Shown here piece after piece: positions 8,184 through 16,679 of a stretch of DNA of 64,000 nucleotides (the first letter of the stretch is position 1; each line of letters begins with the position of its first letter). This stretch comes from Planctomycetota bacterium. Lineage in GTDB: Bacteria > Planctomycetota > UBA1135 > UBA2386. The notes beneath the pieces are model-generated. The model worked only from the letters and a program-made list of their open reading frames with translations, was not told where the DNA came from and searched no databases. The stretch spans positions 29,988 through 93,987 of the forward strand of contig JALORC010000008.1 in assembly GCA_025459175.1 (NCBI GenBank), given 5' to 3'. The position numbers and the translations under genes were made by a program.

Positions 8184-10088
8184 ATGACCAAGATCCTGAT
8201 CGGCGCTCCCGTGCGCCAGGACCACGCCATCCTGCGCGAGTTCCTGTGTTCGCTGCACGAGCTAGACCGCACCGGCCTCGAGGTCGAGTTCGCGTTCGTC
8301 GACGACAACGTCGAGGCCGAGTCGAAGCAGGCACTGCGCGACTTCGCCAGCCGCGAACCCACCATGCTGCTCGCCGGCGGGGACGAGCCCGAGGTCTACC
8401 GGAAGGACGAGTACGGCCACGTCTGGAACGACGAGCTGATCTGGAAGGTCGCGCGCTTCAAGGACCGACTGCTCGACCACGCGCGCGGCGCCGGCCACGA
8501 CTTCGTGTTCCTGATCGACAGCGACCTGGTGCTGCACCCGCACACGCTGCGGCACCTGTTGGCGCAAGGTGTCGACCTCGTGTCGGAGGTGTTCTGGACC
8601 CGCTGGGCGCCCGACATGCCGGACCGGCCGCAGGTCTGGCTGCGCGACCAGTACACGATGCACGTGCAGCGCCGCGACGAACGGCTCGACCAGGACGAGA
8701 TCGAGCGGCGCAAGCAGGCATTCTTCCAGGAACTGCTGCGGCCGGGCCTGCACGAGGTCGGCGGGCTCGGCGCGTGCACCCTGATCAGCCGGCGCGCACT
8801 GCTCGGCGGCGTGAGTTTCGCGGCGATCCCGAACCTGAGCTTCTGGGGCGAGGACCGCCACTTCTGCGTGCGCGCCGCGGCACTCGGGCTGTCGCTGCAC
8901 GCCGACAGCTGCTATCCGCCGCTGCACGTCTATCGCCACAGCGAGCTGCCGAAGGTCGAGACGTTCCGCGCCGCGCGCACGATCCAGGGCGAACGGGTAG
9001 CCGCGCTGGCGGCGTTCCGGGCCGGCATCACCGCGTGGGGCACCACCCACCACACGATCAGCGACGGCTGCGAGGGCCATGCGTTCCTGGCCGCGCCGCT
9101 GCGCGCACAGCTGGCGCCCGACGCCGCGGCACGGGTCGAACTCGCGCGCCGCACGCAGAGCGTGACCCGCACCCACGTGGTCTGGCTGGCGCAGAAGGAC
9201 ATCGACGACGACACGATGCAGATCGGTGGCACGCTGGTGCGAACGGGTTCGCTGGCGGGTCAGCCGATCGACGACTCGCTCGGCGCCAAGGCCGTGATGC
9301 GCCGCGAAGCCGACGGCGCCTGGCGCATCGCCGCCGTCGAGCTGCAACGCGTCGACCCGCCGCAGCGCGCGCCGGTGGTGCGCCGGACGCACGGCAATCG
9401 CGTGCTGCTGTCGATGCTGGTGCGCAACGAGGCCGGACGCTTCCTGCCCGAAGTGCTCGGTCATGCCGCGCGCTACGTCGACGAAGTTCTGATCGTCGAC
9501 GACGGCAGCGACGACGGCACGCCGGCCGAGTGCCGCCGCCTGCTGCGCGGCATCCAGCACACGATCGTCGAACTCGGCGAGTCCCGCTTCCACGACGAGC
9601 ACCGCCTGCGACGCCTGCAGTGGGAACTCGCGCGCTCGCGCCATCCGGACTGGATCCTGTGCCTCGACGCCGACGAGGTGTTCGAGCCGCGCATGACGAC
9701 CGCACTGCGCGAGCTCGTCGACCAGGACCGCTGCGACGCGATCGCGTTCCGGCTGTTCGACTTCTGGGACCAGGACCACTACCGCGATGACGCGCTGTGG
9801 CGCGCGCACCGCACGTTCCGACCGTTCCTGGTGCGCAACCTGCCGAGTCTCGGCGACGCGTTCGCGACCACCGCGCAGCACTGCGGGCGCTGGCCGCTCG
9901 ACGTCGCGGGGCTGCGTTCGGCGTGCAGCGACGTGCGGCTCAAGCATCTGGGCTGGGCGCGCGCGGACGATCGCCGGCGCAAGTACGAACGCTATCGCCG
10001 TCTCGATCCGGACGGTCGCTTCGGCAGCCTGCTGCAGTACGAGTCGATCCTCGATCCGGCACCGAATCTGGTGCGCTGGCAGGACTGA
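8184..10088 (+). CDS. Two-domain family 2 glycosyltransferase
   Basis: A protein of 634 residues with two GT-A type domains. The first (about 1-230) starts MTKILIGAPVRQD and carries FVDDN and a FLIDSDLVL motif. The second (about 405-634) starts RVLLSMLVRNEAG and has LIVDDGSDDG and CLDADEVFEP, the DxD-type metal/nucleotide-sugar motifs of GT2 enzymes. A linker of about 170 residues separates them. The start at 8184 was chosen over an upstream ATG because the typical N-terminal strand begins there. It probably transfers sugars to a surface glycan or to proteins; acceptor unknown. The epimerase gene follows after 20 bases and is probably co-transcribed. Confidence 0.8.
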   Translation: MTKILIGAPVRQDHAILREFLCSLHELDRTGLEVEFAFVDDNVEAESKQALRDFASREPTMLLAGGDEPEVYRKDEYGHVWNDELIWKVARFKDRLLDHARGAGHDFVFLIDSDLVLHPHTLRHLLAQGVDLVSEVFWTRWAPDMPDRPQVWLRDQYTMHVQRRDERLDQDEIERRKQAFFQELLRPGLHEVGGLGACTLISRRALLGGVSFAAIPNLSFWGEDRHFCVRAAALGLSLHADSCYPPLHVYRHSELPKVETFRAARTIQGERVAALAAFRAGITAWGTTHHTISDGCEGHAFLAAPLRAQLAPDAAARVELARRTQSVTRTHVVWLAQKDIDDDTMQIGGTLVRTGSLAGQPIDDSLGAKAVMRREADGAWRIAAVELQRVDPPQRAPVVRRTHGNRVLLSMLVRNEAGRFLPEVLGHAARYVDEVLIVDDGSDDGTPAECRRLLRGIQHTIVELGESRFHDEHRLRRLQWELARSRHPDWILCLDADEVFEPRMTTALRELVDQDRCDAIAFRLFDFWDQDHYRDDALWRAHRTFRPFLVRNLPSLGDAFATTAQHCGRWPLDVAGLRSACSDVRLKHLGWARADDRRRKYERYRRLDPDGRFGSLLQYESILDPAPNLVRWQD

Positions 10089-10108
10089 GGTCGCGCGTTC
10101 GGTAGCCT

Positions 10109-11098
10109 GTGGTGGTGCCTCCGCTCTGCTTCGTCACCGGCGCCAACGGCTTCGTCGGCCGTCACCTGGTACCACAGCTTGCTGCTACCTGTCGGCTGCG
10201 GCTGTTGCTGCGCCCGGGGCAGGCGGTGCCGCAGTTCGCCGGTCTCGCGCACGAACGCGTCGACGGCCGCCTCGCCGACCTCGGGGCGCTGCAGTCAGGC
10301 TGCGCCGGTGCCGACCTCGTCGTGCATCTCGCCGCGCTGGTGTCGTTCCGTCGCGAGGACCGCGCCGCGATGTTCGCCGTCAACGCCGACGCGACCGCGG
10401 CGCTGGCGGCGATCGCGCGCGCTGCCTCGGTGCGACGCTTCCTGCACGTGTCGACGATCTCCGCGGTCGCCTACCGCGACCGGCCCGAGGCCGTCGACGA
10501 GAACGCGCCCTACAACTTCGGGCCGCTGCAGCTCGCCTACCACGACAGCAAGTTCGCCGCCGAACGCGCGCTGCTGGCCGAGTGCAAGCGTGGGCTCGAT
10601 GCGGTGATCGTCAACCTGCCGTCGATGTACGGCACCGGCGACCGCCGCAAGAGCGAGGGCTCGCTGCTACAGGCGGTGCACGACGGCGCACTGCGCTTCA
10701 GCCCGCCGGGTGGCATCAACGTCGCGAACGTCACCGACGTCTGCACCGGCATCGTGGCCGCGATCGCGCGCGGTCGCAGCGGCGAACGCTATCTGCTCGG
10801 CGGCGAGAACCTGACCGGCGCCCAGCTGCTGCAGCGCATCGCCGCGATCGTCGGTGGGCGCGCGCCGCGCCGCACCGCGCCGCAGCGCGTCGTGCTGGCC
10901 ACCGCGCGCGCGTTGCGCCTGAAGGAACGGTGGCTCGGCAGCCGCCCACCGGTCACCAGCGACCTGCTGCAGATCGCCGGTCGCTTCCTGTGGTGCCGCA
11001 GCGACAAGGCCGAACGCGAACTCGGGTTCCATCCGGGATCGGTCGACGCCGGCATCGCGGCGGCGTGGCGCGAGCTGCAAGCGCGCCCGGTCGCGTAG
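10109..11098 (+). CDS. NAD-dependent epimerase/dehydratase (extended SDR family)
   Basis: A protein of 329 residues. The N-terminus has the TGANGFVG (TGxxGxxG) dinucleotide-binding motif. The catalytic residues are visible as YHDSK (YxxxK), with the preceding serine in HVSTISAV. The fold, length and C-terminal helices match nucleoside-diphosphate-sugar epimerases and related reductases. Three consecutive GTG codons begin the frame at 10109; any of them could be the start. It follows the two-domain glycosyltransferase by 20 bases, so it may provide the sugar nucleotide used by that enzyme. Substrate cannot be told from sequence; a hopanoid- or sterol-modifying SDR is an alternative. Confidence 0.75.
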   Translation: MVVPPLCFVTGANGFVGRHLVPQLAATCRLRLLLRPGQAVPQFAGLAHERVDGRLADLGALQSGCAGADLVVHLAALVSFRREDRAAMFAVNADATAALAAIARAASVRRFLHVSTISAVAYRDRPEAVDENAPYNFGPLQLAYHDSKFAAERALLAECKRGLDAVIVNLPSMYGTGDRRKSEGSLLQAVHDGALRFSPPGGINVANVTDVCTGIVAAIARGRSGERYLLGGENLTGAQLLQRIAAIVGGRAPRRTAPQRVVLATARALRLKERWLGSRPPVTSDLLQIAGRFLWCRSDKAERELGFHPGSVDAGIAAAWRELQARPVA

Positions 11099-11245
11099 AG
11101 CTGCCGGAGAATTCTGCGCGAAGTGCCACCGCGGCGCCCGCTCGTGCCACTGAGCACCATGGCGGCGCTGCATCGCGGATCGTGCGCGCCCGCTTGTGAA
11201 CCGATCCGCAGTCGATGCCTGCACGATGCAGGTGAGGAGAGTCCG

Positions 11246-11683
11246 ATGTTGCACAATCGTTTGTTCCAGGCGATCACGGTCGCCGCCTTCATGTGCCTGT
11301 CCGCGGTCGCGCAGATCAAGCCGGCGGCGTCCAATTGCCCGAAGGAACGCACCCAGCTGGTCGCCGCGGACCTCAGCTTCGGCCCGCCCCAGAACTGCCC
11401 CGGGGTCAGCTTCAACTTCGGCGGACTGCAGGTGCTGTTCCCCGCCAACACGTGCCCGATGCACATGATCTACGTGCCGCTGCACGAGACCGCCGTGCCG
11501 TCGGCGACCGACACGTATGTCCGCCACATCGCGACCGACCCGATCACGATGGTGACGTTCCGGTGCGAACGCAGCTACTTCTTCATCATCCCGTTGGGAT
11601 CGACGTGCGTGACCGACCGCACCCTCACCGTCGGCTCGGTGATGCGACTCATCACCTCGCCGTGCAAGCAGCCCGAGGCCTGA
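11246..11683 (+). CDS. Small secreted cysteine-containing protein of unknown function
   Basis: A protein of 145 residues with a signal peptide (MLHNRLFQAITVAAFMCLSAVAQ, cleavage after AVAQ). The ATG at 11246 was preferred because a GAGGAGAG stretch lies just upstream and the signal peptide begins there. The mature part holds five cysteines and hydrophobic strands, suggesting a small disulphide-bonded beta protein. No known family was recognised. It is followed after 90 bases by another secreted gene on the same strand. Confidence 0.6.
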   Translation: MLHNRLFQAITVAAFMCLSAVAQIKPAASNCPKERTQLVAADLSFGPPQNCPGVSFNFGGLQVLFPANTCPMHMIYVPLHETAVPSATDTYVRHIATDPITMVTFRCERSYFFIIPLGSTCVTDRTLTVGSVMRLITSPCKQPEA

Positions 11684-11773
11684 CCGGCCCTCGCCTCTTC
11701 GTTCCCCCACCGTGATCCCGATTGCGACGGTCCGCGGTGCCGAGCACCGCGGACCGCAAGGAGTACTGCGCCG

Positions 11774-13285
11774 ATGCACATTCTCGCCAAGCCCTCTCGT
11801 CGTCTGGCTGCCGTCCTGGTGGCGACGCTGTTCTTGGTTTCGATCCTGTTGCTGCAGCCCGAGCCCGCGGCACCAGCTGCCACGGGCGGTCCGCCGACTC
11901 TCCCCGCGTCCAACGACGTGTCCGCCGACACCACCGCCGACCAGACCACCGGAACCCTGGCCGAGCACCGCGAAGCCGCGCCCGCGAAGGGAACACCTGC
12001 GGCCGACCTCGACCTGTCGTTCGAACAGCGGATCGACGAACTGGTCGGCATCGGCCAGCGCACGGCCGAGCTCGCCCAACAGGACGACACCGCCGGCGCA
12101 CAAGCTTCCGACCAGGAGGCCCGCCAACGCTTCACCGCGCTGCTGACGAGTTTTGCCGACGCCGGCGAACGCGCCGTGGCGATGGCTACCACACTGTCCT
12201 GCCCACTGCAGGACCAGCTCGATCACGGCCGGCGCATGGTGCTGCAGCTGGTGCTGGCGACCGAACTCGGTCGACGGGACCAGGAGGCGAACGGCGGCGA
12301 TCGCGGCCGCATCGATGCCTTCACGCAGCTGGTGCTCGACTCGATACCGACCCACGCGACGGCCGCCGACATCGGCGCCAACGTGCTCGCCGACCAGCCG
12401 TATCTGCGCGCGGCGCACGAGCCGACGGTGCTGCAGTTCCTGCGGCTGGCCACCGACGGCCTGCTGCCGCGCGAGGTGGCGACGCGGCTCCTGCTGACGC
12501 TGTGGGCCAACCTGCAGCGGCACGGCGAACGCAGTTCCGACGAACTGTCGGCGCTGGCACTGGTGCTGCTCGACGACACCGACCCGAGCCAGCGCACCGC
12601 GGCGTGCCGGCAGCTGCTGCACGACGCCCGCTACCGACCGCTGATGCTGGCCTGGCTGCGCGACCGCAGCGACCGCAGCGTGGCGACCGAAGTCGCCAAC
12701 CTGGCGGCGCGAGAGCTGCCGCCGACGGACGCGATCACGGTGCTGCGTGAGCTCGGGCCGCTGCTGCCGCGCGCGACCGGCGCCTGGATGGCGGTCGGCT
12801 TCCGCGCGCCAGAGCTGGTCGCCGACACCTACCGCGAACTGCTCGGCACCGACGTGCAGCCCGCGATCCGCAGCGACGTGGTGACCGCCATCGGCATGAC
12901 CCGGACGCCGCTGGCCGACGAGATCAGCGAACTGGCGCTGACCAGCGACCCATCGCCCGATGTTCGGATCCAGGCGGTATTCGTGCTGAGCACCCGGCAG
13001 TCGGCCGAAGTCGCCGAACGCGCCCTCGATCGCGCCCTGGACGATCGCCTGATCGCGGCGGACCCGATCCGGCTCGGATCATTGGTCCTGGCGCTGCAAA
13101 ATCTGGAAGCCAACGGGTTCCTGCACTCGATCGACCGCATCGGGCAGCGGCTGCGAGGATTGCCCTTGGCCGAGCACAGCCGGCAGACCCTCGAAGGGAT
13201 GCTGGCGCGCAGCCTGCCGGGTGGCGGCAACGGCCTCGGCGGGAACGGCAGTGCTGCCAGCCAGGATGCACCCCTGCCTCGCTGA
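11774..13285 (+). CDS. Membrane-anchored HEAT-like repeat protein
   Basis: A protein of 503 residues. An N-terminal hydrophobic segment (about 10-28, VLVATLFLVSILLL) acts as signal anchor. A Thr/Ala/Pro-rich linker and mostly helical repeats follow. From about residue 300 the pairs of helices (for example DVRIQAVFVLSTRQ) look like HEAT/armadillo-type repeats. The C-terminus is Gly/Asn-rich. An AAGGAG ribosome-binding site precedes the ATG. The role is probably a scaffold or protein-protein contact at the envelope; partner unknown. The stop codon lies inside a 19-base tandem duplication. Confidence 0.6.
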   Translation: MHILAKPSRRLAAVLVATLFLVSILLLQPEPAAPAATGGPPTLPASNDVSADTTADQTTGTLAEHREAAPAKGTPAADLDLSFEQRIDELVGIGQRTAELAQQDDTAGAQASDQEARQRFTALLTSFADAGERAVAMATTLSCPLQDQLDHGRRMVLQLVLATELGRRDQEANGGDRGRIDAFTQLVLDSIPTHATAADIGANVLADQPYLRAAHEPTVLQFLRLATDGLLPREVATRLLLTLWANLQRHGERSSDELSALALVLLDDTDPSQRTAACRQLLHDARYRPLMLAWLRDRSDRSVATEVANLAARELPPTDAITVLRELGPLLPRATGAWMAVGFRAPELVADTYRELLGTDVQPAIRSDVVTAIGMTRTPLADEISELALTSDPSPDVRIQAVFVLSTRQSAEVAERALDRALDDRLIAADPIRLGSLVLALQNLEANGFLHSIDRIGQRLRGLPLAEHSRQTLEGMLARSLPGGGNGLGGNGSAASQDAPLPR

Positions 13286-13311
13286 CGGGCAGCTGCCTCG
13301 CTGACGAGCAG
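13274..13311. repeat. 19-bp tandem duplication across a stop codon
   Basis: Two adjacent 19-base copies (13274-13292 and 13293-13311) differ at one base (GACGGG against GACGAG). The first copy contains the stop codon of the HEAT-like gene, so the duplication leaves the protein unchanged and lies in the short convergent gap before rpmG. It looks like a recent slippage event. Confidence 0.85.
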
Positions 13312-13340
13312 CGGCGCCGGCGCAAGCCGAAGCGAAGCGA

Positions 13341-13505
13341 CTACTTCTTCTTCTCGACGTGCTTGGTGTGCTTGCGCACGCGCGGCGAGTACTTCATGAG
13401 CTCCAGCTTGTTGGTGCCGGGCTTCTTCATGAGCGTGTAGTTGCGATCGCCGGTCTCTTCACAGACCAGGAAGACAACCTCTTTCTTCTTCTTCTGCTTG
13501 GCCAT
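13341..13505 (-). CDS. rpmG: 50S ribosomal protein L33
   Basis: A 54-residue basic protein: [19 protein letters not shown] then [19 protein letters not shown]. The order of strands and the K-[LY]-S-P-R-x-R-K-H-T signature match bacterial L33 of the large ribosomal subunit. In zinc-binding L33 there are two CxxC pairs. Here only one cysteine remains (LVCEET) and the second pair is replaced (YSPRVRKH), so this is the zinc-independent C-minus form. The start is the MAKQ ATG. A GC-rich inverted repeat lies 10-27 bases upstream of the start. Confidence 0.95.
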   Translation of the reverse strand: MAKQKKKKEVVFLVCEETGDRNYTLMKKPGTNKLELMKYSPRVRKHTKHVEKKK

Positions 13506-13514
13506 GGCTGCTGG

Positions 13515-13532
13515 GCGGCCGGAACCGGCCGC
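13515..13532 (-). promoter_or_regulatory. Inverted repeat immediately upstream of rpmG
   Basis: The 18-base segment has 8-base arms (GCGGCCGG and CCGGCCGC) around two central bases. It occupies the leader where a Shine-Dalgarno sequence would be expected, and no strong one is seen. It could fold in the mRNA and limit translation, or be a protein operator. This is suggested only by position and symmetry. Confidence 0.35.
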
Positions 13533-13628
13533 AATCGAAGGGGGGGAGAGAGTAGCGAGCCATGACCCGCATGCAAGACCTTCCTCCCCCGGCCTCGCCA
13601 ACGCCGGTGGCCAACCAGCCCGACCGGA

Positions 13629-14735
13629 TCAGTGTTCGAGCAGCAACACCGGCATCTGGCCGAGGAATGCCCCCCACGGCGAACTGGTCGCCGTGCCGGG
13701 GAAGAAGATCGACGCGCACCGGTTGCCGACCCCGGCGGAGCCGAGCACCAGCACCAGGCCGTTGCTGAACGACAGCGGCACCACCGCCCGGCTGGTGTCG
13801 AACCACCCGGCCTGGACCCCGAGCCGGCTGCCGACGGGCACCCCGGCCGGAATCGGGAACGTCGTCGGGAAGCGCCCCTGGGCATCGGTGAGCCCGAACC
13901 AGGCGACGCTGGTCGGCGCCCACTGGTAGCAGCCCACCAGCGACGGGTCGAAAGCCGCCAGCGACAGCCCGAAGTTGGCCGCCTGGGGATCGGAGCCGAC
14001 CCAGCACACGACCAACCCCACCCCGGTGCCCAGCGTCGGCGGCGCCCCTTGCACCTCGAGCGACGCGGTGGTGCCGATCTGCGGGCCGGTGGCACCGGTC
14101 CAACGCAACTCCGTCGGCACCGGGCGCCCGGTGCAGGCGCCGGTGCCGACCGTGACCGCAAGGCCGTTGTCGATGCCACCGCCGAACCACACCCCGTCGA
14201 CCCAGTGCTCCGCACTCACCGTGAATGGCGTGCCGCTGAGTTCGAACTCGAGGAACAGCGAGCCCGTTCCGACCGGCAGCGGCACGGCGAACGGGATCGT
14301 GACCAGGTCCGCCCCGAGGCTCGCGGCCGGGCTCGGCGCCGGCTGCGGCAGCAGGTTCACCACCTGCGGCCCGAACAGCACCGCGACGTTCGCCGGCCGG
14401 TTCTGGATCAGGGTGCCGGACATCTGCACCGCCTGCACCGGCTGGAAGCCGCCGCGCACCGTCAGTGTGCGACTGATCGCCGGATAGGCGCCATCGCCGA
14501 GCAGCGCCGACCGGCGCAGCCGCAGCCCGGTGAGGCTCTGACCGGTCAGCGCCGCCGGCAGCAGCGGCGCGTCGACGAACACCTGCAGGGTGCCCTGGCT
14601 CCACCGGAACGGCAGCGCCAGCGCGGCATTGCCGGGTAGCGAGGTGCACAGGGCCGGCACGACCGTGGTGGTCTGCGCCGAGAGGGCGCCGAGGCAGAGC
14701 GCGAGCCCGGCCGCGGCGAGAATGGGGTGGTTCAT
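13629..14735 (-). CDS. Secreted beta-rich protein of unknown function
   Basis: A protein of 368 residues starting with a signal peptide (MNHPILAAAGLALCLGALSAQ). The rest is rich in short hydrophobic strands, Gly, Pro and Thr with few charged residues. This is a composition seen in many secreted planctomycete proteins that end in a two-part beta domain (here from about residue 230, VGSDPQAANFGLSLAAFDPSL onward). It has no catalytic motif that I recognise. The start at 14735 was chosen because the signal peptide begins there; the frame runs much further upstream without coding signals. Two strong hairpins lie in its upstream region. Confidence 0.55.
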   Translation of the reverse strand: MNHPILAAAGLALCLGALSAQTTTVVPALCTSLPGNAALALPFRWSQGTLQVFVDAPLLPAALTGQSLTGLRLRRSALLGDGAYPAISRTLTVRGGFQPVQAVQMSGTLIQNRPANVAVLFGPQVVNLLPQPAPSPAASLGADLVTIPFAVPLPVGTGSLFLEFELSGTPFTVSAEHWVDGVWFGGGIDNGLAVTVGTGACTGRPVPTELRWTGATGPQIGTTASLEVQGAPPTLGTGVGLVVCWVGSDPQAANFGLSLAAFDPSLVGCYQWAPTSVAWFGLTDAQGRFPTTFPIPAGVPVGSRLGVQAGWFDTSRAVVPLSFSNGLVLVLGSAGVGNRCASIFFPGTATSSPWGAFLGQMPVLLLEH

Positions 14736-14796
14736 GGTTCGGTCCTGGGGAACTGCCGATGCCATCGGCATTCGCACCCACGCGACCGAAATGGTC

Positions 14797-14868
14797 CGGG
14801 CCTCGATCGGGCGCCGCGCGCCGGATCGAGGCCCGAAAGTGAAAGGGCCCGGTTCCCGCCGGGCCCTT
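14797..14868. promoter_or_regulatory. Two consecutive perfect hairpins in the divergent intergenic region
   Basis: The first hairpin has 12-base perfect arms (CGGGCCTCGATC at 14797-14808 and GATCGAGGCCCG at 14824-14835) around a 15-base loop. The second has 10-base perfect arms (AAGGGCCCGG at 14843-14852 and CCGGGCCCTT at 14859-14868) around 6 bases. Neither is followed by a run of T, so a simple intrinsic terminator is unlikely. They lie in the likely 5' leader of the secreted-protein gene that starts at 14735 on the minus strand and upstream of the SDR gene at 15033. Confidence 0.5.
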
Positions 14869-15032
14869 CCTGGGGTCGTCCGCAACTTGGCTCCCCTCTG
14901 CTTCCCTGTCCTGAGATTGCTATCGACAGCGCCAGTGCCAGACTGGAGCGGGGGCGGACGAAAATCCGTCGATTCCGTCGGTGCCACCGCCGCCGCGGTT
15001 GCACCGCCGCCGCCGCGCGCGACCATGCGCCG

Positions 15033-15827
15033 ATGGCCGGCGCGCTTCCTTCTTCTCCCGTGACGATCGTGACCGGCAGCAGCCGCGGCATCGGCGCCGC
15101 CATCGCGGCCGCGCTCGCCGGCGCCGGCCATCGCCTGGTGCTGACCGCGCGCGACGGCGAACGGCTGCAGGCGGTCGCCGAGGCGCTGCGCGGCCGCGGC
15201 ACCGAAGTGCTGGTGCTGCCCGCCGACCTGCGCGACGAAGCCGCGCCCGCCACGATCGTGCAGGCCGCGATCGCCCACTTCGGCGCCGTCTCTGCGATCG
15301 TCAGCAACGCCGGCACCGCGCCCGCCGACAAGGTCGAGCACACCACGCCGGCGATCCTGCGCGAGACCTTCGATCTGCACGTGGGCGCCCCGCTCGCGTT
15401 CGCGCGCGCCGCGGTGCCGACGATGAAGGCGCGCGGCAGCGGTTGCCTGCTGCACCTGGCGTCGACCGCCGGCCTGCGCGGCTACCCGTTCACGTCCGCG
15501 TACACCGCGGCGAAGCACGGCATGGTCGGTCTGTCGCGCGCGCTGCACGCCGAACTCGGCCCGGCCGGACTCCGGGTCTACGCGCTGTGCCCAGGCTTCG
15601 TCGACAGCGACATCACCCGCGGCGCCGCCGCGGCCATCGCCGCGCGCGGCAAGACGACCGCCGAGCAGGCGTTCGCGCGCATGGCCGCGCAGAACCGCAT
15701 CGGCCGCATGCACAGTCCGGCCGAGGTCGCCGCCGCGGTGGCGATGTTGCTGCACGACCGCCCCGCCGGCTGCGTCTACGATCTCGACCGCGCGACCCCC
15801 GGCTTCGTCGACGCTTCGACCTCCTGA
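15033..15827 (+). CDS. Short-chain dehydrogenase/reductase (FabG-like)
   Basis: A protein of 264 residues with TGSSRGIG (cofactor site), SNAGTAP (NAG motif), LHLAST (catalytic Ser) and YTAAKHG (YxxxK). This is the full classical SDR set at the usual spacing and length. It oxidises or reduces a hydroxyl/keto group with NAD(P)H. It is followed after 16 bases by an enoyl-CoA hydratase and then an acyl-CoA dehydrogenase, so a 3-hydroxyacyl-CoA dehydrogenase-like role in the same acyl-CoA pathway is likely. The ATG at 15033 was chosen because the first strand (PVTIVTGSS) follows directly; the frame stays open upstream. Confidence 0.85.
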   Translation: MAGALPSSPVTIVTGSSRGIGAAIAAALAGAGHRLVLTARDGERLQAVAEALRGRGTEVLVLPADLRDEAAPATIVQAAIAHFGAVSAIVSNAGTAPADKVEHTTPAILRETFDLHVGAPLAFARAAVPTMKARGSGCLLHLASTAGLRGYPFTSAYTAAKHGMVGLSRALHAELGPAGLRVYALCPGFVDSDITRGAAAAIAARGKTTAEQAFARMAAQNRIGRMHSPAEVAAAVAMLLHDRPAGCVYDLDRATPGFVDASTS

Positions 15828-15843
15828 TCCGGCCCCACCGACC

Positions 15844-16641
15844 ATGAGCCACTACGACTTCCGTTTCGAACGTGGCAGCGACGGCATCGCCGTGCTGACC
15901 CTCGATCGCCCCGACACGCTGAACTCGCTGACCTTCGACATCTACGGCCAGCTCGAGCGGCTGTTCCGCGAGCTCGACGACGACGAGACGGTCAAGGTCG
16001 TGGTGCTCACCGGCAACGGCCGCGGCTTCTGCAGCGGCGGCAGCGTCGAGGACATCATCGGCCCGCTGCTCGAGAGCGAACTCGACGGCACGCTCGCGTT
16101 CACGCGCATGACCGGCGCCGTGGTGCGCAACATGCTGAAGCTGCAGAAGCCGATCGTCGCCGCGATCAACGGCATCGCCGCCGGCGCCGGCGCGGTGCTG
16201 GCGCTGGCCAGCGATCTGCGCGTCATGTCGGAGCAGGCGAAGTTCGCGTTCCTGTTCACCAAGGTCGGGCTGACCGGCGCCGACATGGGCGCTGCCTGGC
16301 TGCTGCCGAAGGTGATCGGCACCGGTCGCGCGATGGAGCTGCTGATGCTCGGCGACAAGGTGACCGCCGACGAGTGCTTCCGGATCGGCCTCGCCAACCG
16401 CGTGGTCGCCGCCGATCAGGTGCTGACCGAGGCGATGACGCTCGCGCGCCGGCTCGCCGCCGGCCCCGGGCTGGCGCTGGCGATGACCAAGAAGATGGTC
16501 TGGAACGAGTGGCAGATGGACATGGACGCCGCGATCGAGCAGGAGGCGCAGGCGCAGGCGCTGCTGCTGCGCGCGCACGACCACCGCGAGTTCTACAACG
16601 CGTGGATGGAGAAGCGGGAGCCGAGGTTCCTCGGCCGCTGA
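15844..16641 (+). CDS. Enoyl-CoA hydratase/isomerase (crotonase family)
   Basis: A protein of 265 residues with crotonase features: LTLDRPDTLNSL, the oxyanion-hole segment GRGFCSGGSVEDI, the second oxyanion turn NGIAAGAG and a KVGLTGADMG active-site loop. In classical enoyl-CoA hydratases two glutamates act in catalysis; here the loop offers Asp (GADMG), as in several crotonases of aromatic or branched-acyl metabolism. The exact substrate is therefore open. It is the middle gene of an SDR / hydratase / acyl-CoA dehydrogenase operon, which argues for a beta-oxidation-like pathway. Confidence 0.88.
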   Translation: MSHYDFRFERGSDGIAVLTLDRPDTLNSLTFDIYGQLERLFRELDDDETVKVVVLTGNGRGFCSGGSVEDIIGPLLESELDGTLAFTRMTGAVVRNMLKLQKPIVAAINGIAAGAGAVLALASDLRVMSEQAKFAFLFTKVGLTGADMGAAWLLPKVIGTGRAMELLMLGDKVTADECFRIGLANRVVAADQVLTEAMTLARRLAAGPGLALAMTKKMVWNEWQMDMDAAIEQEAQAQALLLRAHDHREFYNAWMEKREPRFLGR

Positions 16642-16679
16642 GTCGCATCCTCGCCCACCGCCCCGCGAAAGACGTGCAC

